Of a DNA stretch of 64,000 nucleotides, positions 18,916 to 28,077 are shown one piece after another. Each line of letters begins with the position of its first letter. Position 1 is the stretch's first letter. The notes beneath the pieces were generated by a model, which was not told the origin of the DNA, made no database searches, and saw only the letters and a list, made by a program, of their open reading frames with translations. Made by a program: the position numbers and the translations under genes. This stretch comes from Rhodoferax sp. (GTDB taxonomy: Bacteria > Pseudomonadota > Gammaproteobacteria > Burkholderiales > Burkholderiaceae_C): assembly GCF_028714215.1 (NCBI RefSeq), contig NZ_JAQTMS010000001.1, forward strand, positions 65,010 through 129,009, written 5' to 3'.

Positions 18916-19974
18916 CTATGCGCCCAGCAACACCCCGTCCCCGGAAAACGCCAGCGCCGCGTCCAGATCGAAGCTCAGACCCACTGTTTGTCCGGGCGTC
19001 ACGCGCCCCTCCAGCGCCGCCACTTTGGCGCTGAGCAAATCATCGACGCCGTCGACGCGCAAGTGAATGATGGAGGCATCTCCCAGATGCTCGGCCAGCA
19101 TGACTTGGGCCGGCACGCCCTGCTCCGCGCTGCCCAGGTGCAGGTGCTCGGGGCGGATGCCGACCTTGCTGCTGTCTTGCGGTGCCTGCGCCGCAGCGGC
19201 ACGCCACAAGGCGGCGTGCGCGGCGGACGCACCCGCTGCCGGCCGGCCGATCAGGTTGATGCGCGGCGCACCCAGGAAGGTGGCGACAAACTCGTTGGCC
19301 GGGCGCGCGTACAAGTCCATGGGCGCACCCAGCTGCTCGACCCGGCCCTGGTTGAAGACGGCAATGCGGTCGCCCATGGTCATGGCCTCCACCTGGTCGT
19401 GCGTCACGTAGATCATGGTGGTGCCGAGTTCCTTGTGCAGGCGCGACAGCTCGATGCGCATGGTGACGCGCAGCGCGGCGTCCAGATTCGACAGCGGCTC
19501 GTCGAACAGGAACACCTTGGGCTTGCGCACGATGGCGCGGCCGATCGCCACGCGCTGGCGCTCGCCGCCGGACAAGGCTTTGGGCAGGCGCGGCAGCAGG
19601 TGCGAGATGCGCAGCACCTCGGCGGTGCGCGCAACCACCTGCTCGCGCTCGCTCTTCCTGATGCCGGCCATGCGCAGCGAGAAGCCCATGTTCTCGGCCA
19701 CCGTCATGTGCGGGTACAAGGCGTAGCTCTGGAACACCATGGCGGCGCCGCGATCGGCCGGGCGCAGATCGTTGGCACGCTGGCCGTCGATCAGCAAGTC
19801 GCCTCCGCTGATGCTCTCCAGCCCGGCGATCATGCGCAGCATGGTCGATTTGCCGCAACCCGAGGGCCCGACGAAGACCAGAAACTCGCCGTCGCGCACC
19901 TCCAGATCGACGCCGTGAATCACGGCCGCGTCGCCGTAGCTCTTGCGAATGCCTTTGAGCGCCAGATGTCCCAT
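18916..19974 (-). CDS. Sugar ABC transporter ATPase (MalK/UgpC-like)
   Basis: 352-residue CUT1 ATPase. Walker [11 protein letters not shown]-loop VFQSYALYP, signature LSGGERQRVAIGRA, Walker [13 protein letters not shown], switch [11 protein letters not shown], then a TOBE region (KVGIRPEHLHLG). Start at 19974 (MGHLALKGIRKSYG) with an AGGAG site 6 nt upstream; the frame is open further but encodes out-of-family sequence overlapping the GH1 gene. Last gene of the operon SBP-permease-permease-GH1-ATPase; 1 nt separates it from GH1. Confidence 0.92.
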   Translation of the reverse strand: MGHLALKGIRKSYGDAAVIHGVDLEVRDGEFLVFVGPSGCGKSTMLRMIAGLESISGGDLLIDGQRANDLRPADRGAAMVFQSYALYPHMTVAENMGFSLRMAGIRKSEREQVVARTAEVLRISHLLPRLPKALSGGERQRVAIGRAIVRKPKVFLFDEPLSNLDAALRVTMRIELSRLHKELGTTMIYVTHDQVEAMTMGDRIAVFNQGRVEQLGAPMDLYARPANEFVATFLGAPRINLIGRPAAGASAAHAALWRAAAAQAPQDSSKVGIRPEHLHLGSAEQGVPAQVMLAEHLGDASIIHLRVDGVDDLLSAKVAALEGRVTPGQTVGLSFDLDAALAFSGDGVLLGA

Positions 19975-19975
19975 G

Positions 19976-21322
19976 TCAGACTCCTCGTTTCTTCTGCGCG
20001 GCAAGAAAATCGCGGTACCACAAAGCGCTGTCCTTGAGCGTGCGCTGCTGCGTGTCGTAGTCCACCCGCACGATGCCGAAGCGCTTGGCGTAGCCGGAGG
20101 ACCATTCGAAGTTGTCCAGCAGGCTCCAGACAAAATAGCCGTCCACCCGCACGCCCTGGCGCATGGCATCGGCCAGTGCCGCAATGTGGTTTTCGATATA
20201 GGCCTGGCGCCGCGCATCATGCACCTGGCCGTCCACCACCTGGTCCGGGAAGGCGGCGCCGTTTTCGGTGATGTAGATCGGCGGCAAGCTGTAGTCCCGG
20301 TGCAGGCGCAACAGCAGGTCGGCCAGGCCTTGCGGATAGACCTCCCAGCCCATGTCGGTGATTTCATGGCCACTGGTCTTGACGTCCCACGGCTGGCCGG
20401 CACTGACGACGCTGCGCATGTAGTAGTTGATGCCAAGAAAGTCCATCGGCACCTTGATTTTCTCCATGTCGCCGGGCATCACCTTGGGCGCATCGGCACC
20501 CAGGTCGGCCAGCACGTCGGCCGGATATTCACCCTTCAGCAGCGCCTCCACATACCAGCGCAAGCCGCCGCCGTCGGCGCGCCGCGCCGCCGCCCGGTCG
20601 GCCTCCGAGTCGCTCGCGGCATCTATCGGCGACAGGTTGAGCACAATGCCCATGTCGGCCTTGCAGCCTTGCGCCCGCATGGCCGTCAGCGCCATGCCGT
20701 GACTCAAGAACAAATGGTGTGCCACCTGAATGGCTGCGGCACGGCTCTTGATACCGGGCGCAAAGTTGCCTACTTCGTGACCCAACACCGCCACCACCCA
20801 GGGTTCGTTGTGGGTGCAGATCGAGGCCACGCGGTCGCCCAGCCGGCGCGCCACTTCGCTGGCATAAGCGACAAAGTGCTGCACCGTGTCGCGGTTCTGC
20901 CAGCCACCCTGGGCTTGCAGGTTTGAGGGCAAGTCCCAGTGATTGAGCGTCAGATAGGGTTTGAGGCCGCGCGCGAGCATGCCATCGACCAACCGTTCGT
21001 AAAACGCAAAACCGGCTTCATTGAAGGCACCCGAGCCCAGCGGCTGCACGCGCGGCCACGACACCGAGAAGCGGTAAGCGGCTACGCCCAGGCCGGCGAT
21101 CAGGTCCAGATCGGCTTCCCAGCGCTGGTAATGGTCACAGGCGACACGGCCATCGCTGGCGTCCTGGATGGCACCGGGAATGCGGCAGAAATCGTCCCAG
21201 ATGGAAGGGCCTTTGCCGTCGGCGTCGGCGGCGCCCTCGATCTGGAAGGCGCTGGTGGCAACGCCCCAGACGAAGTCCTTGGGAAATGCGGAACTGGATA
21301 TGGTGGTCATAACAATGGTCAT
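19976..21322 (-). CDS. GH1 beta-glucosidase, operon 1
   Basis: 448-residue family GH1 enzyme, normal length, without signal peptide, so cytoplasmic. N-terminal FVWGVATSAFQIEGA, acid-base Glu173 in THNEP, nucleophile Glu353 in ITENG, and C-terminal WSLLDNFEWSSGY. It should hydrolyse beta-glucosides imported by the ABC transporter it is encoded with. The ATG at 21322 lacks a good ribosome site; ATG 21310 is an alternative. Confidence 0.93.
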   Translation of the reverse strand: MTIVMTTISSSAFPKDFVWGVATSAFQIEGAADADGKGPSIWDDFCRIPGAIQDASDGRVACDHYQRWEADLDLIAGLGVAAYRFSVSWPRVQPLGSGAFNEAGFAFYERLVDGMLARGLKPYLTLNHWDLPSNLQAQGGWQNRDTVQHFVAYASEVARRLGDRVASICTHNEPWVVAVLGHEVGNFAPGIKSRAAAIQVAHHLFLSHGMALTAMRAQGCKADMGIVLNLSPIDAASDSEADRAAARRADGGGLRWYVEALLKGEYPADVLADLGADAPKVMPGDMEKIKVPMDFLGINYYMRSVVSAGQPWDVKTSGHEITDMGWEVYPQGLADLLLRLHRDYSLPPIYITENGAAFPDQVVDGQVHDARRQAYIENHIAALADAMRQGVRVDGYFVWSLLDNFEWSSGYAKRFGIVRVDYDTQQRTLKDSALWYRDFLAAQKKRGV

Positions 21323-21335
21323 AAAAAAATCGAAA

Positions 21336-22166
21336 TCAGCCGCGCACTGCGCCGGCCGTCAAGCCGTCGATGAGGCGGCGCGAGGAAATGGCAAACAGCA
21401 CCAGCAACGGCACGGTGGCGATGGCCGCGCCGGCAAGCAGCGCCCCCCATTCGGTATCGCCCGGGCTATACATGCCGCGCAGCGCGAGCGGAAAGGTGTA
21501 CATCTCGGGTGAGCGCATGACCACCAACGGACCGATGAAGTTGTTCCAGGAGGCGATGAAGGTGATCAGTCCCAACGTGCCCAGGGCGGGTTGCAGCAGC
21601 GGCAGTACCACGCTCCAGTAGATGCGCAGCTCGCCGCAGCCATCCATGCGTGCGGCCTCGATCAGGTCGCGCGGGATACTCGATGTGATGAACTGGCGCA
21701 TCATGAAGATGCCAAAGGCGCTGGCCGCACCCGGGATGTAGAGGGCACGCGGCTGGTCGATCCAGCCCAGCGCGTCCATGATCATGAAGCTGGGGATCAT
21801 CCCCAGAAAGGACGGCAGCATCATGGTGCCCATGACCAGCGCAAACAAGGGCTTCTTGAAGCGAAACTCGAACATGGCAAACGCGTAGCCGCCCATGGAG
21901 CAAAACAGCAGCGTCAGCGCGGTGGAGGCCAGCGCCACATACAGACTCCAGCCCAGGCTGCGCCACAAGGCGATGCGCCCGGTCAGGATGGCAAAGTTCG
22001 GCAGGAAGTCGGTGCCAAAAAATAGCGGCGGCGGCAGGCTGAAGATGTCGCTGCGCGAATGCGTGGCAAACACGAACATGAAATAGAACGGCGCCAGCAT
22101 GATGAGCGCGCCCGCGCCGACCAGCAGGTAGGCCGCCCACGGGGCAAGACGGTCTTGACGAATCAT
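21336..22166 (-). CDS. Sugar ABC transporter permease (MalG-like), operon 1
   Basis: 276-residue CUT1 permease with about six spans; first segment AAYLLVGAGALIMLAPFYFMF, EAA loop EAARMDGCGELRIYWSVVLP. Start at 22166 with GGGGAAACAA upstream; extending to 22250 would read into a repeat element. It is separated from its partner permease gene by a 442-bp hairpin-rich insertion. Confidence 0.91.
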   Translation of the reverse strand: MIRQDRLAPWAAYLLVGAGALIMLAPFYFMFVFATHSRSDIFSLPPPLFFGTDFLPNFAILTGRIALWRSLGWSLYVALASTALTLLFCSMGGYAFAMFEFRFKKPLFALVMGTMMLPSFLGMIPSFMIMDALGWIDQPRALYIPGAASAFGIFMMRQFITSSIPRDLIEAARMDGCGELRIYWSVVLPLLQPALGTLGLITFIASWNNFIGPLVVMRSPEMYTFPLALRGMYSPGDTEWGALLAGAAIATVPLLVLFAISSRRLIDGLTAGAVRG

Positions 22167-22196
22167 TTGTTTCCCCACTGAACGCTTTGCGCGGAA

Positions 22197-22590
22197 AGGC
22201 TGCGCGCCGGCGCCGCGGTTTGCCCTTCGGGCAGGGGCCTTTTTCCCCACTCACACCCCCCCGCCCCTCTCCCGCCCCGCCGGGCGGAAGAGGGGAGCCT
22301 CATTTGGCCGCGTGCGAAACAAGACACGTACACGCGCCGACGCGCGCTGCGTGGGCCGGCCAACAAAAGGTGAATTGTCGAGGTGCCCTGACGCGCACAA
22401 GATGCAACGGTACAAACCTTTCGCCATGCACTCGCTTCGTTCGCATACGCGGCCAAATGGGGCTCCCCTTTCCGCCCCGGTGGGGGTGGAAAGGGGCGGG
22501 GGGGATAGGGGGGGTAAAGAAAACCCCTCGGAGAGGTACGAGTGGGGAAAGAGGAGCCGGCCCGCAGGGCCACAGCCCGCGCAGCGAGCG
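22197..22590. repeat. Large imperfect inverted-repeat element
   Basis: The 442-bp gap between two permease genes holds an element whose two halves are imperfect reverse complements. Left half: GCTGCGCG (22197), TTTTTCCCCACTC (about 22240), GGGGAGCCTCATTTGGCCGCG (about 22293-22313). Right half: ACGCGGCCAAATGGGGCTCCCC (about 22446-22467), GAGTGGGGAAAGAGGAGCC (about 22540), CGCGCAG (near 22585). Arms are about 120-150 bp around a 110-130 bp centre. No credible ORF lies within; it looks like a non-autonomous mobile element or long hairpin. Confidence 0.7.
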
Positions 22591-22608
22591 GATGGAGGAA
22601 ACAATCTT

Positions 22609-23541
22609 TCATGCCTTCACCTGCCTTTCGCGGAACGCCCGGTTGGTGAGCCAGGTCAATGCCAGCACAAAGATAAACAGCAGCCACGACAAGGCGCTGG
22701 CGGTGCCAAAGTCGTTGAAGTCAAAGGCCGTGCGGTACATGTAGACGGCGGTGGTCATACCCGCCTGATCGGTGCCACCTTTGCCGGATGTCAGGATGAA
22801 GGGTTCTTCAAACAGTTGCATGCCGCCGATCACGCTCAGCGTCACGCCAAAGTAGATCATGGGGCGCAGGCTGGGCAGGGTAATGAACCAGAATTGCTGC
22901 CAGCGCCCGGAGCCGTCCATGGTCGCGGCTTCGTACAGGTCTTTGGGAATGGTCTGTAGCGCGGCCAGGTACAACACCAGATTGAAGCCGACATAGCGCC
23001 AGAACACGACGGTGGCGATGGCCGGTTTGAGGGTCTCGGCCTGGCCCAGCCAGTCGATCGGTTGATCGGGCAAAAACCAGTTGAACAGCGTCCATTGGCT
23101 CAGGTAGTGAATGCCCTGATTGATCATGCCGTGCTCGGTGGAGAACAAGGTGCTGAACATCATGGCGATGGCCACGGTGGAGGTGATGTAGGGCAGGAAG
23201 TACACGCCCACAACGGCGTTGCGCCCGCGCTTGAACACGCTGTGAATAAAGGTGGCCAGCGGAATCGCCACCAGGTGCTGCGGCACGCCGGCGGCCAGGG
23301 CCAGCCAGAGGGTGTTGCCCAGCGACTTCCAGAACCACTCGTCGCCCAGCGTGAAGGTGAAGTTGTCCAGACCGACAAACTTCATCGCAGACAAGCCCGC
23401 GGTGGGCTCCCACGACTGGAACGCCAGGTAGAACGAGAACAGCAAGGGAAAGATGCCGAACACCGCGAACAGCAGCAAGAACGGGGTCAAGAACACGTAC
23501 GGTGCCCACTCGGGCGAGAGGCGGGGAATGCTGGGGCGCAT
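22609..23541 (-). CDS. Sugar ABC transporter permease (MalF-like), operon 1
   Basis: 310-residue CUT1 permease; first span YVFLTPFLLLFAVFGIFPLL, EAA loop YEAATMDGSGRWQQFWFITLP, about six spans. Partners the permease at 21336-22166 and the binding protein immediately upstream (30 nt apart). Confidence 0.92.
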   Translation of the reverse strand: MRPSIPRLSPEWAPYVFLTPFLLLFAVFGIFPLLFSFYLAFQSWEPTAGLSAMKFVGLDNFTFTLGDEWFWKSLGNTLWLALAAGVPQHLVAIPLATFIHSVFKRGRNAVVGVYFLPYITSTVAIAMMFSTLFSTEHGMINQGIHYLSQWTLFNWFLPDQPIDWLGQAETLKPAIATVVFWRYVGFNLVLYLAALQTIPKDLYEAATMDGSGRWQQFWFITLPSLRPMIYFGVTLSVIGGMQLFEEPFILTSGKGGTDQAGMTTAVYMYRTAFDFNDFGTASALSWLLFIFVLALTWLTNRAFRERQVKA

Positions 23542-23571
23542 GCTGTGGTTCCTCGTTGGCTTGGGACTGGT

Positions 23572-24837
23572 TTAACGGCGCACCCGCCGGTCCAGCAGGC
23601 GCTTGGCGTCCGCCAGGGCCTGGGGAATGTCTTTGCCGTGGTTGAGCACCTTGTCCAGCTCGGTGTTGACGACCTCTTCGGCGATGGCATCGAGCTTGTT
23701 CACCGAAATGGCGCTGGACTTGAGAGCCGCTTCACGCCACAGCAGACGCGCTTTTTGCCCGCCCAGAAAGGCGATCGGCTGATCATAGAAAGGGTCATCC
23801 TGGGCCGCCAGCAGCGCCGGGAACGCGTCCTTGGTCTTGAAGGCCATGATCTGGATGTCGCGGTTCTGGGTCATCAGCTGAATGAAATCCCAGGCCAGCG
23901 TTTTGTTCTTGCCGCCTCGGGGGATCACGTAAAAGCTGCCGCCCCAGTCCGCCCAGGCATTTTCGGGGAGTTGTGCGGCACGCCACAGGCCGGAGGTGTT
24001 GGGTGCGATCCAGGTGGCCAGGTGGCCAGCCAGCCAGGCCCCGGACATTTGGGTGGCAATCGTGCCGTTCTTGAAACCCTGGGTCCACTCGTTGGACCAG
24101 GCCGATACCTTGGCGTCCAACTTGTGCTGGCGCACGCGCCGGGCCAGTTCAAACGCATGCACAAAACGCGGCGAGTCCACCACCACCTGACCGGCAGCGT
24201 CAAAGTACAAGCCATCGCCGGGTTTGATGTTGGCGTGGATCACGATGTCCTTGAGGTCGCGTGCGTGCGAGATCAGATAGGCGCCGGTGCCGGCCTTGAT
24301 CTTCTCGCCCGCGGCCACAAACGAATCCCAGGACTGTGTCAACTCGGCCTCGGTCACGCCCGCCTTTTTCAGCACGTCAGTGCGGTACAGCAAGGTGCCC
24401 GGGCCGACGTCCGCCGGCGCGGCCATGACCGCGCCGTTCTTGGCAATCGCCTGCTGGTAGGCAAAAGGGATGAATTTGGACCGCACCTTCTGGATGTTGT
24501 ACGGCGGCTTCGAGAGATCCTCCAGCCCGCCGCCATCGATGTAGCGCCCAACGCGGGAGAACTCCAGCACCATCACGTCTGGCAGGTTGGACGAGGTCGA
24601 CAGCGCGGTGTTCATCACCGTGTGGTGATCGTCGAAGTTGCGACTCACCAGTTTGATTTCGACACCAGGGTGCAGCTTGTTCCAGGTCGGCAGGGCCGCG
24701 CGAATAATCTCGTCCACCGCCGGGTAGGCTGTCACCGACAAGGTCTGGCTCTGGGCCTGCGCCCAACCGGTGGCGGCGATCAGCCACAGCGCCAGCGCCA
24801 GAATTTTGCCCACGGTACGGGGCACATTAGCAGGCAT
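23572..24837 (-). CDS. Sugar-binding periplasmic protein, operon 1
   Basis: 421-residue extracellular solute-binding protein family 1. Signal peptide (KILALALWLIAATGWAQAQ) cleaved near residue 30, then TLSVTAYPAVDEIIRAALPTW. Start ATG 24837 chosen because GAGGTGA sits 6-7 nt upstream; a GTG at 24849 would overlap that site. It differs clearly from the two paralogous binding proteins at 37236 and 43094. First gene of an operon that lies downstream of a LacI-type operator. Confidence 0.92.
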   Translation of the reverse strand: MPANVPRTVGKILALALWLIAATGWAQAQSQTLSVTAYPAVDEIIRAALPTWNKLHPGVEIKLVSRNFDDHHTVMNTALSTSSNLPDVMVLEFSRVGRYIDGGGLEDLSKPPYNIQKVRSKFIPFAYQQAIAKNGAVMAAPADVGPGTLLYRTDVLKKAGVTEAELTQSWDSFVAAGEKIKAGTGAYLISHARDLKDIVIHANIKPGDGLYFDAAGQVVVDSPRFVHAFELARRVRQHKLDAKVSAWSNEWTQGFKNGTIATQMSGAWLAGHLATWIAPNTSGLWRAAQLPENAWADWGGSFYVIPRGGKNKTLAWDFIQLMTQNRDIQIMAFKTKDAFPALLAAQDDPFYDQPIAFLGGQKARLLWREAALKSSAISVNKLDAIAEEVVNTELDKVLNHGKDIPQALADAKRLLDRRVRR

Positions 24838-24929
24838 ATTATTTGTCACCTCGAATTGCTTTTATTCACCGCACTGATCGTCTTTCGATCATTGTCAATT
24901 GCGTTCAATCCAAGCACCCGCAAGGGAAT

Positions 24930-24943
24930 TGGAAAGGTTTCCA
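24930..24943. promoter_or_regulatory. LacI-family operator candidate, ABC operon 1
   Basis: TGGAAAGGTTTCCA, a 6-bp-arm palindrome with central GG, about 95 nt upstream of the minus-strand binding-protein ATG. It matches the core of the palindrome at 30218-30239 except for one central base. Confidence 0.7.
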
Positions 24944-25012
24944 CTTTACCTCAAATTGAGCCAGTTGGACCGGCTACCCGCAAACCGGGGCTGGCCAGCA
25001 CCTACTTTGAGT

Positions 25013-26044
25013 TCAATTCCCCACGCCTTGGGGCAGCGCCATTCCCTTTTGCCGCATCGTCTCGCGCAGGCGATCCGGGTAGTCGGTGATGATGCCGTCC
25101 ACCCCCCAATCGATCAGGCGCTCCATCTGGGCCGGCTGGTTGACGGTCCAGGGGATGACTTGCAGACCCAGGCCCTGGGCCTCTTTCAGCAGCGCCGCGG
25201 TCAGGTTGTTCTGGTTCGGTGCCCAGATCACGCCGGCGGCCTGGCCGGCCGAGGCGCGCACCATGCGCGGCACCGAGCCGGCGTGGTCCTTGAGCAGATG
25301 GCCGGCGCTCCAGGAGCCGTCTTTCAAGGTATTGAAGTCGGGCGCCTCTATCGTCAGGTACATGGTGCGCAGCGCCGGCTCCAACTGGTGCAGCAGCTCC
25401 AGCGTGCGCCAGTCGAAGCTCTGCACCATCACGCGCTTTGTCATGTCGGCTTCGCGGATCACCACCAGCATGGCGTTGACGAAAGCCTCCGGTGCCAGCG
25501 TGCTTTGCGGGTAGTGCGGATTGATCTTGGTCTCCATGTCGAAATGGACATCCTTGGCGCCCAGCTGATTGACCAGTTTGAACAGCGCCGCCAGCGTCGG
25601 AATGCGCTGGCCATCGCGCGCCTGCTGCTGCGGGAACTCGCTAGCGTAGCGACTGGCCGGGTTGATGCGGCCGACGTCGTAGCTCTGCACCTGGGCCAGC
25701 GTCAAGGCATGGATCAGCGGGCCGCGCTCGGTCAACCACTGGCCGCTGGCATCGCGCGTGATGGCCGGGTTCAGCGCCGAGTCATGTGAAATCACCGGAA
25801 CGCCGTCGGCCGTGATGGCGATGTCCAGCTCCAGCGTCGTGCTGCCCATCCGGATGGCGTTTTCAAACGAGGCCAGTGTGTTCTCCGGCCGCAGTCCGCG
25901 CCCACCGCGATGCGACTGCAGGTCGAACGCGTGGACCGGCAGCGCCAGCCAAGTCAGGCCCAGCAGCCAGGCCCACGCGACCCAGGAAAATTGGCGGCCA
26001 CGAAACAGGTCGACGCCACCAGAAAAAGTGTTGTGAGTTGTCAT
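25013..26044 (-). CDS. Exported glycerophosphodiester phosphodiesterase
   Basis: 343-residue GDPD-family protein with an N-terminal hydrophobic segment (WVAWAWLLGLTWLALPVHA, about 21-39) that should direct export to the periplasm. Active-site motifs: LQSHRGGRGLRPENTLASF, then LELDIAITADGVPVISHD; C-terminal GVDGIITDYPDRL. It resembles GlpQ in role, while UgpQ at 12741 is the cytoplasmic type. The start is uncertain (26044 or 26068). It lies between the ABC operon 1 promoter and the esterase gene, same strand as both. Confidence 0.88.
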   Translation of the reverse strand: MTTHNTFSGGVDLFRGRQFSWVAWAWLLGLTWLALPVHAFDLQSHRGGRGLRPENTLASFENAIRMGSTTLELDIAITADGVPVISHDSALNPAITRDASGQWLTERGPLIHALTLAQVQSYDVGRINPASRYASEFPQQQARDGQRIPTLAALFKLVNQLGAKDVHFDMETKINPHYPQSTLAPEAFVNAMLVVIREADMTKRVMVQSFDWRTLELLHQLEPALRTMYLTIEAPDFNTLKDGSWSAGHLLKDHAGSVPRMVRASAGQAAGVIWAPNQNNLTAALLKEAQGLGLQVIPWTVNQPAQMERLIDWGVDGIITDYPDRLRETMRQKGMALPQGVGN

Positions 26045-26103
26045 GCGATGCTGCCGGAAATGTGCCATGGTAAAGCAGGCGGATGAAAGAGGCGCTGTCC
26101 GGT

Positions 26104-28077
26104 TCAATAGCGGTACCTGGCCTGGTCCGTCAGGCCCGGCCAGTCGTCGCTGCGAAACGGTGATGCGGGCAAGCCGTCGCGATTGGCCAGATTGCTTTCC
26201 TCGGCATTGTCGACCCAGCCGTAGCGCACCGCCTGCGGGTGAGCCATGGCCGGATGCCACACGATCACCTTGCTGCCTTCGATGCACGCCTGGGCCGGCA
26301 GGAATTGCCGCCGCTCATCGGCCAGCGTGAAGCCGCGCAACACGCCGCCGTCGGCCGTCACCAGACCCCGCCCAACGTCGGTGAAGCTGAGTTCCAGCTG
26401 CGCACCGCGCCGCCGCAGCGACCGGTACAGCGGCCCGCTGGCCACCAGCTGGCGGTGGCCGTATTCGTTCTTCAAGGCGTGCAGCGCCAGCCGCATGCCG
26501 ACGGCCTGCTTGTTGCGCGGGTGGATGTCGTTGGCATCGCCGATATCGGTCGCCACCACCATGCCGGTGCCCGGCAGTTGCAAGGTCTGGCGCTGCGCCT
26601 CGCGCAACTCGGCCCAGTTGCTTCCGGCCAGGCTGTTTTTTTCCAATGGCAGAAAGGACGCCAGTTGCACGAAGTAAAAAGGCAGTTGGGGCTGCTGCCA
26701 CTGGCGCCGCCAGTCCTTGATCAACAGGGGAAACGTCTGGGCGTATTGGTGGGCCCGCGTCACATTGCTTTCGCCCTGGTACCACAGCACGCCTCGGACC
26801 GGGAAGTCGGTCAGCGGACTGATCATCGCATTGAACAGCAGGGTCGGCAGATCGTTGGGCGTCAGTTGCTCCTTCTGCGAAGGGCTCTCCACCCTGGCCT
26901 TCCAATCGCCGGCCAGCGCAATGCTGTCGCTCCCTGTTTGCAGGCGCATGGCAGCGGCCGCGCCATGGAATCCGCCGCCGCCACCGGTGTCGGTCACGCG
27001 CACCGCCAGCACGTTGTTGCCGGGCTTGAGCAGACCGGGCGCCAGGGCGTAATGCCGGGGCGTGTCCCAGCCGCAGCTGGCACCGACGCGCCGGCCGTTG
27101 ACGTAGCTCTCGTCGCAGTCGTCAATCATGCCCAGGTGCAGGGTCGCCGCGGCTGCCGCCTGCGGCGCCGTCAACTCGATGGCGCGGCGGTACCACAGCA
27201 CGCCGTCCAAGTCCTCCAGCCCCTGCTCTTCCCAATACTGGGGCGCGTGCAGGGTGGTCCAGGCACTGTCGTCCAGCTCGGGTTGCTGCCAGGGTACGGT
27301 GCTATCGTCCGCCGGCGCGACGCCGGGTTGCCAGGCGGCCACCAGGTCCTGCATTCGATTCCGGTAGCGCTCCCTGAACGCGTCGAGGTTGACCGGCAGG
27401 GGCGCCAGCGCCAATGTCGGGTGCGCCGCCAGCGCATCGGCGCTGAGCCATGTTTCGAGGTTGCTACCGCCCCAGGAAGCGTTGATGATGCCGATCGGCA
27501 CACCCAGCTCCTGTTGCAGCTTGCGGGCAAAGAAATAGCCCACCGCGGAGAACTCGGCGCTGCTGGCCGGGCTGCTGACCTGCCACTGCCCCGGACCGAT
27601 GTCGTCCGCCGCTTGCCAGGCCATGGTTTTGGCCACCTTGAAATGGCGAATCAGCGGCCAATTGGACTGCGCCACTTCCCGCGCCGCGTCATTCGACTGC
27701 CCCACGTTCAATTCCATGTTGGACTGGCCGCTGGCCAGCCAGACCTCGCCCACCAGCACATCCTTCACGCTGACGGTGTTGTCGCCCCGGACCGTCAGGG
27801 TATAGGGGCCGCCGGCTGCTTCCGGTTTGAGCAGCACACGCCAGCGGCCATGCGCGTCGGCGCTGCCGCGGCCGGACTGCTGGTTGAAGTCGACCTGCAC
27901 CGGCTCACCGGGACGCGCCCAGCCCCACACCGCAATGGCCTGGCCGCGCTGCAACACCGCGTGATCGGAAAAGATGCGGGCCAAGCGAACCTCGGCCTGC
28001 GCCGCCGCCCCCGCTGTCAACAGCAGCGCTGCCAGCAATGAGCTGCGCAGCCATTTCTCCCTGGCAAACATGGTCAT
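26104..28077 (-). CDS. Sialate O-acetylesterase-like carbohydrate esterase
   Basis: 657-residue SASA-family esterase with signal peptide (SSLLAALLLTAGAAAQA, to about residue 28). Catalytic Ser119 is in WLASGQSNMEL; the Asp/His pair is in DANDIHPRN near residue 515. A middle galactose-binding-like insert (YVNGRRVGASCGWDTPRHYAL) is typical of long bacterial members. Family members remove acetyl groups from sialic acids or from plant polysaccharides; with glucanases around, the latter is likelier. The start overlaps the peptidase stop (ATGA), so the two are co-translated. Confidence 0.88.
   Translation of the reverse strand: MTMFAREKWLRSSLLAALLLTAGAAAQAEVRLARIFSDHAVLQRGQAIAVWGWARPGEPVQVDFNQQSGRGSADAHGRWRVLLKPEAAGGPYTLTVRGDNTVSVKDVLVGEVWLASGQSNMELNVGQSNDAAREVAQSNWPLIRHFKVAKTMAWQAADDIGPGQWQVSSPASSAEFSAVGYFFARKLQQELGVPIGIINASWGGSNLETWLSADALAAHPTLALAPLPVNLDAFRERYRNRMQDLVAAWQPGVAPADDSTVPWQQPELDDSAWTTLHAPQYWEEQGLEDLDGVLWYRRAIELTAPQAAAAATLHLGMIDDCDESYVNGRRVGASCGWDTPRHYALAPGLLKPGNNVLAVRVTDTGGGGGFHGAAAAMRLQTGSDSIALAGDWKARVESPSQKEQLTPNDLPTLLFNAMISPLTDFPVRGVLWYQGESNVTRAHQYAQTFPLLIKDWRRQWQQPQLPFYFVQLASFLPLEKNSLAGSNWAELREAQRQTLQLPGTGMVVATDIGDANDIHPRNKQAVGMRLALHALKNEYGHRQLVASGPLYRSLRRRGAQLELSFTDVGRGLVTADGGVLRGFTLADERRQFLPAQACIEGSKVIVWHPAMAHPQAVRYGWVDNAEESNLANRDGLPASPFRSDDWPGLTDQARYRY

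Noticed and set aside
22187..22959. Several overlapping short open frames in the permease gap
   Set aside because: They read through the inverted-repeat element and into the neighbouring gene; Arg/Gly/Pro-rich, no start signals.
23062..25089. 675-codon open frame on the plus strand
   Set aside because: Runs antisense through the binding-protein and permease genes of operon 1; no recognisable domain.
26239..28041. 600-codon open frame on the plus strand
   Set aside because: Antisense to the esterase gene, compositionally a shadow.
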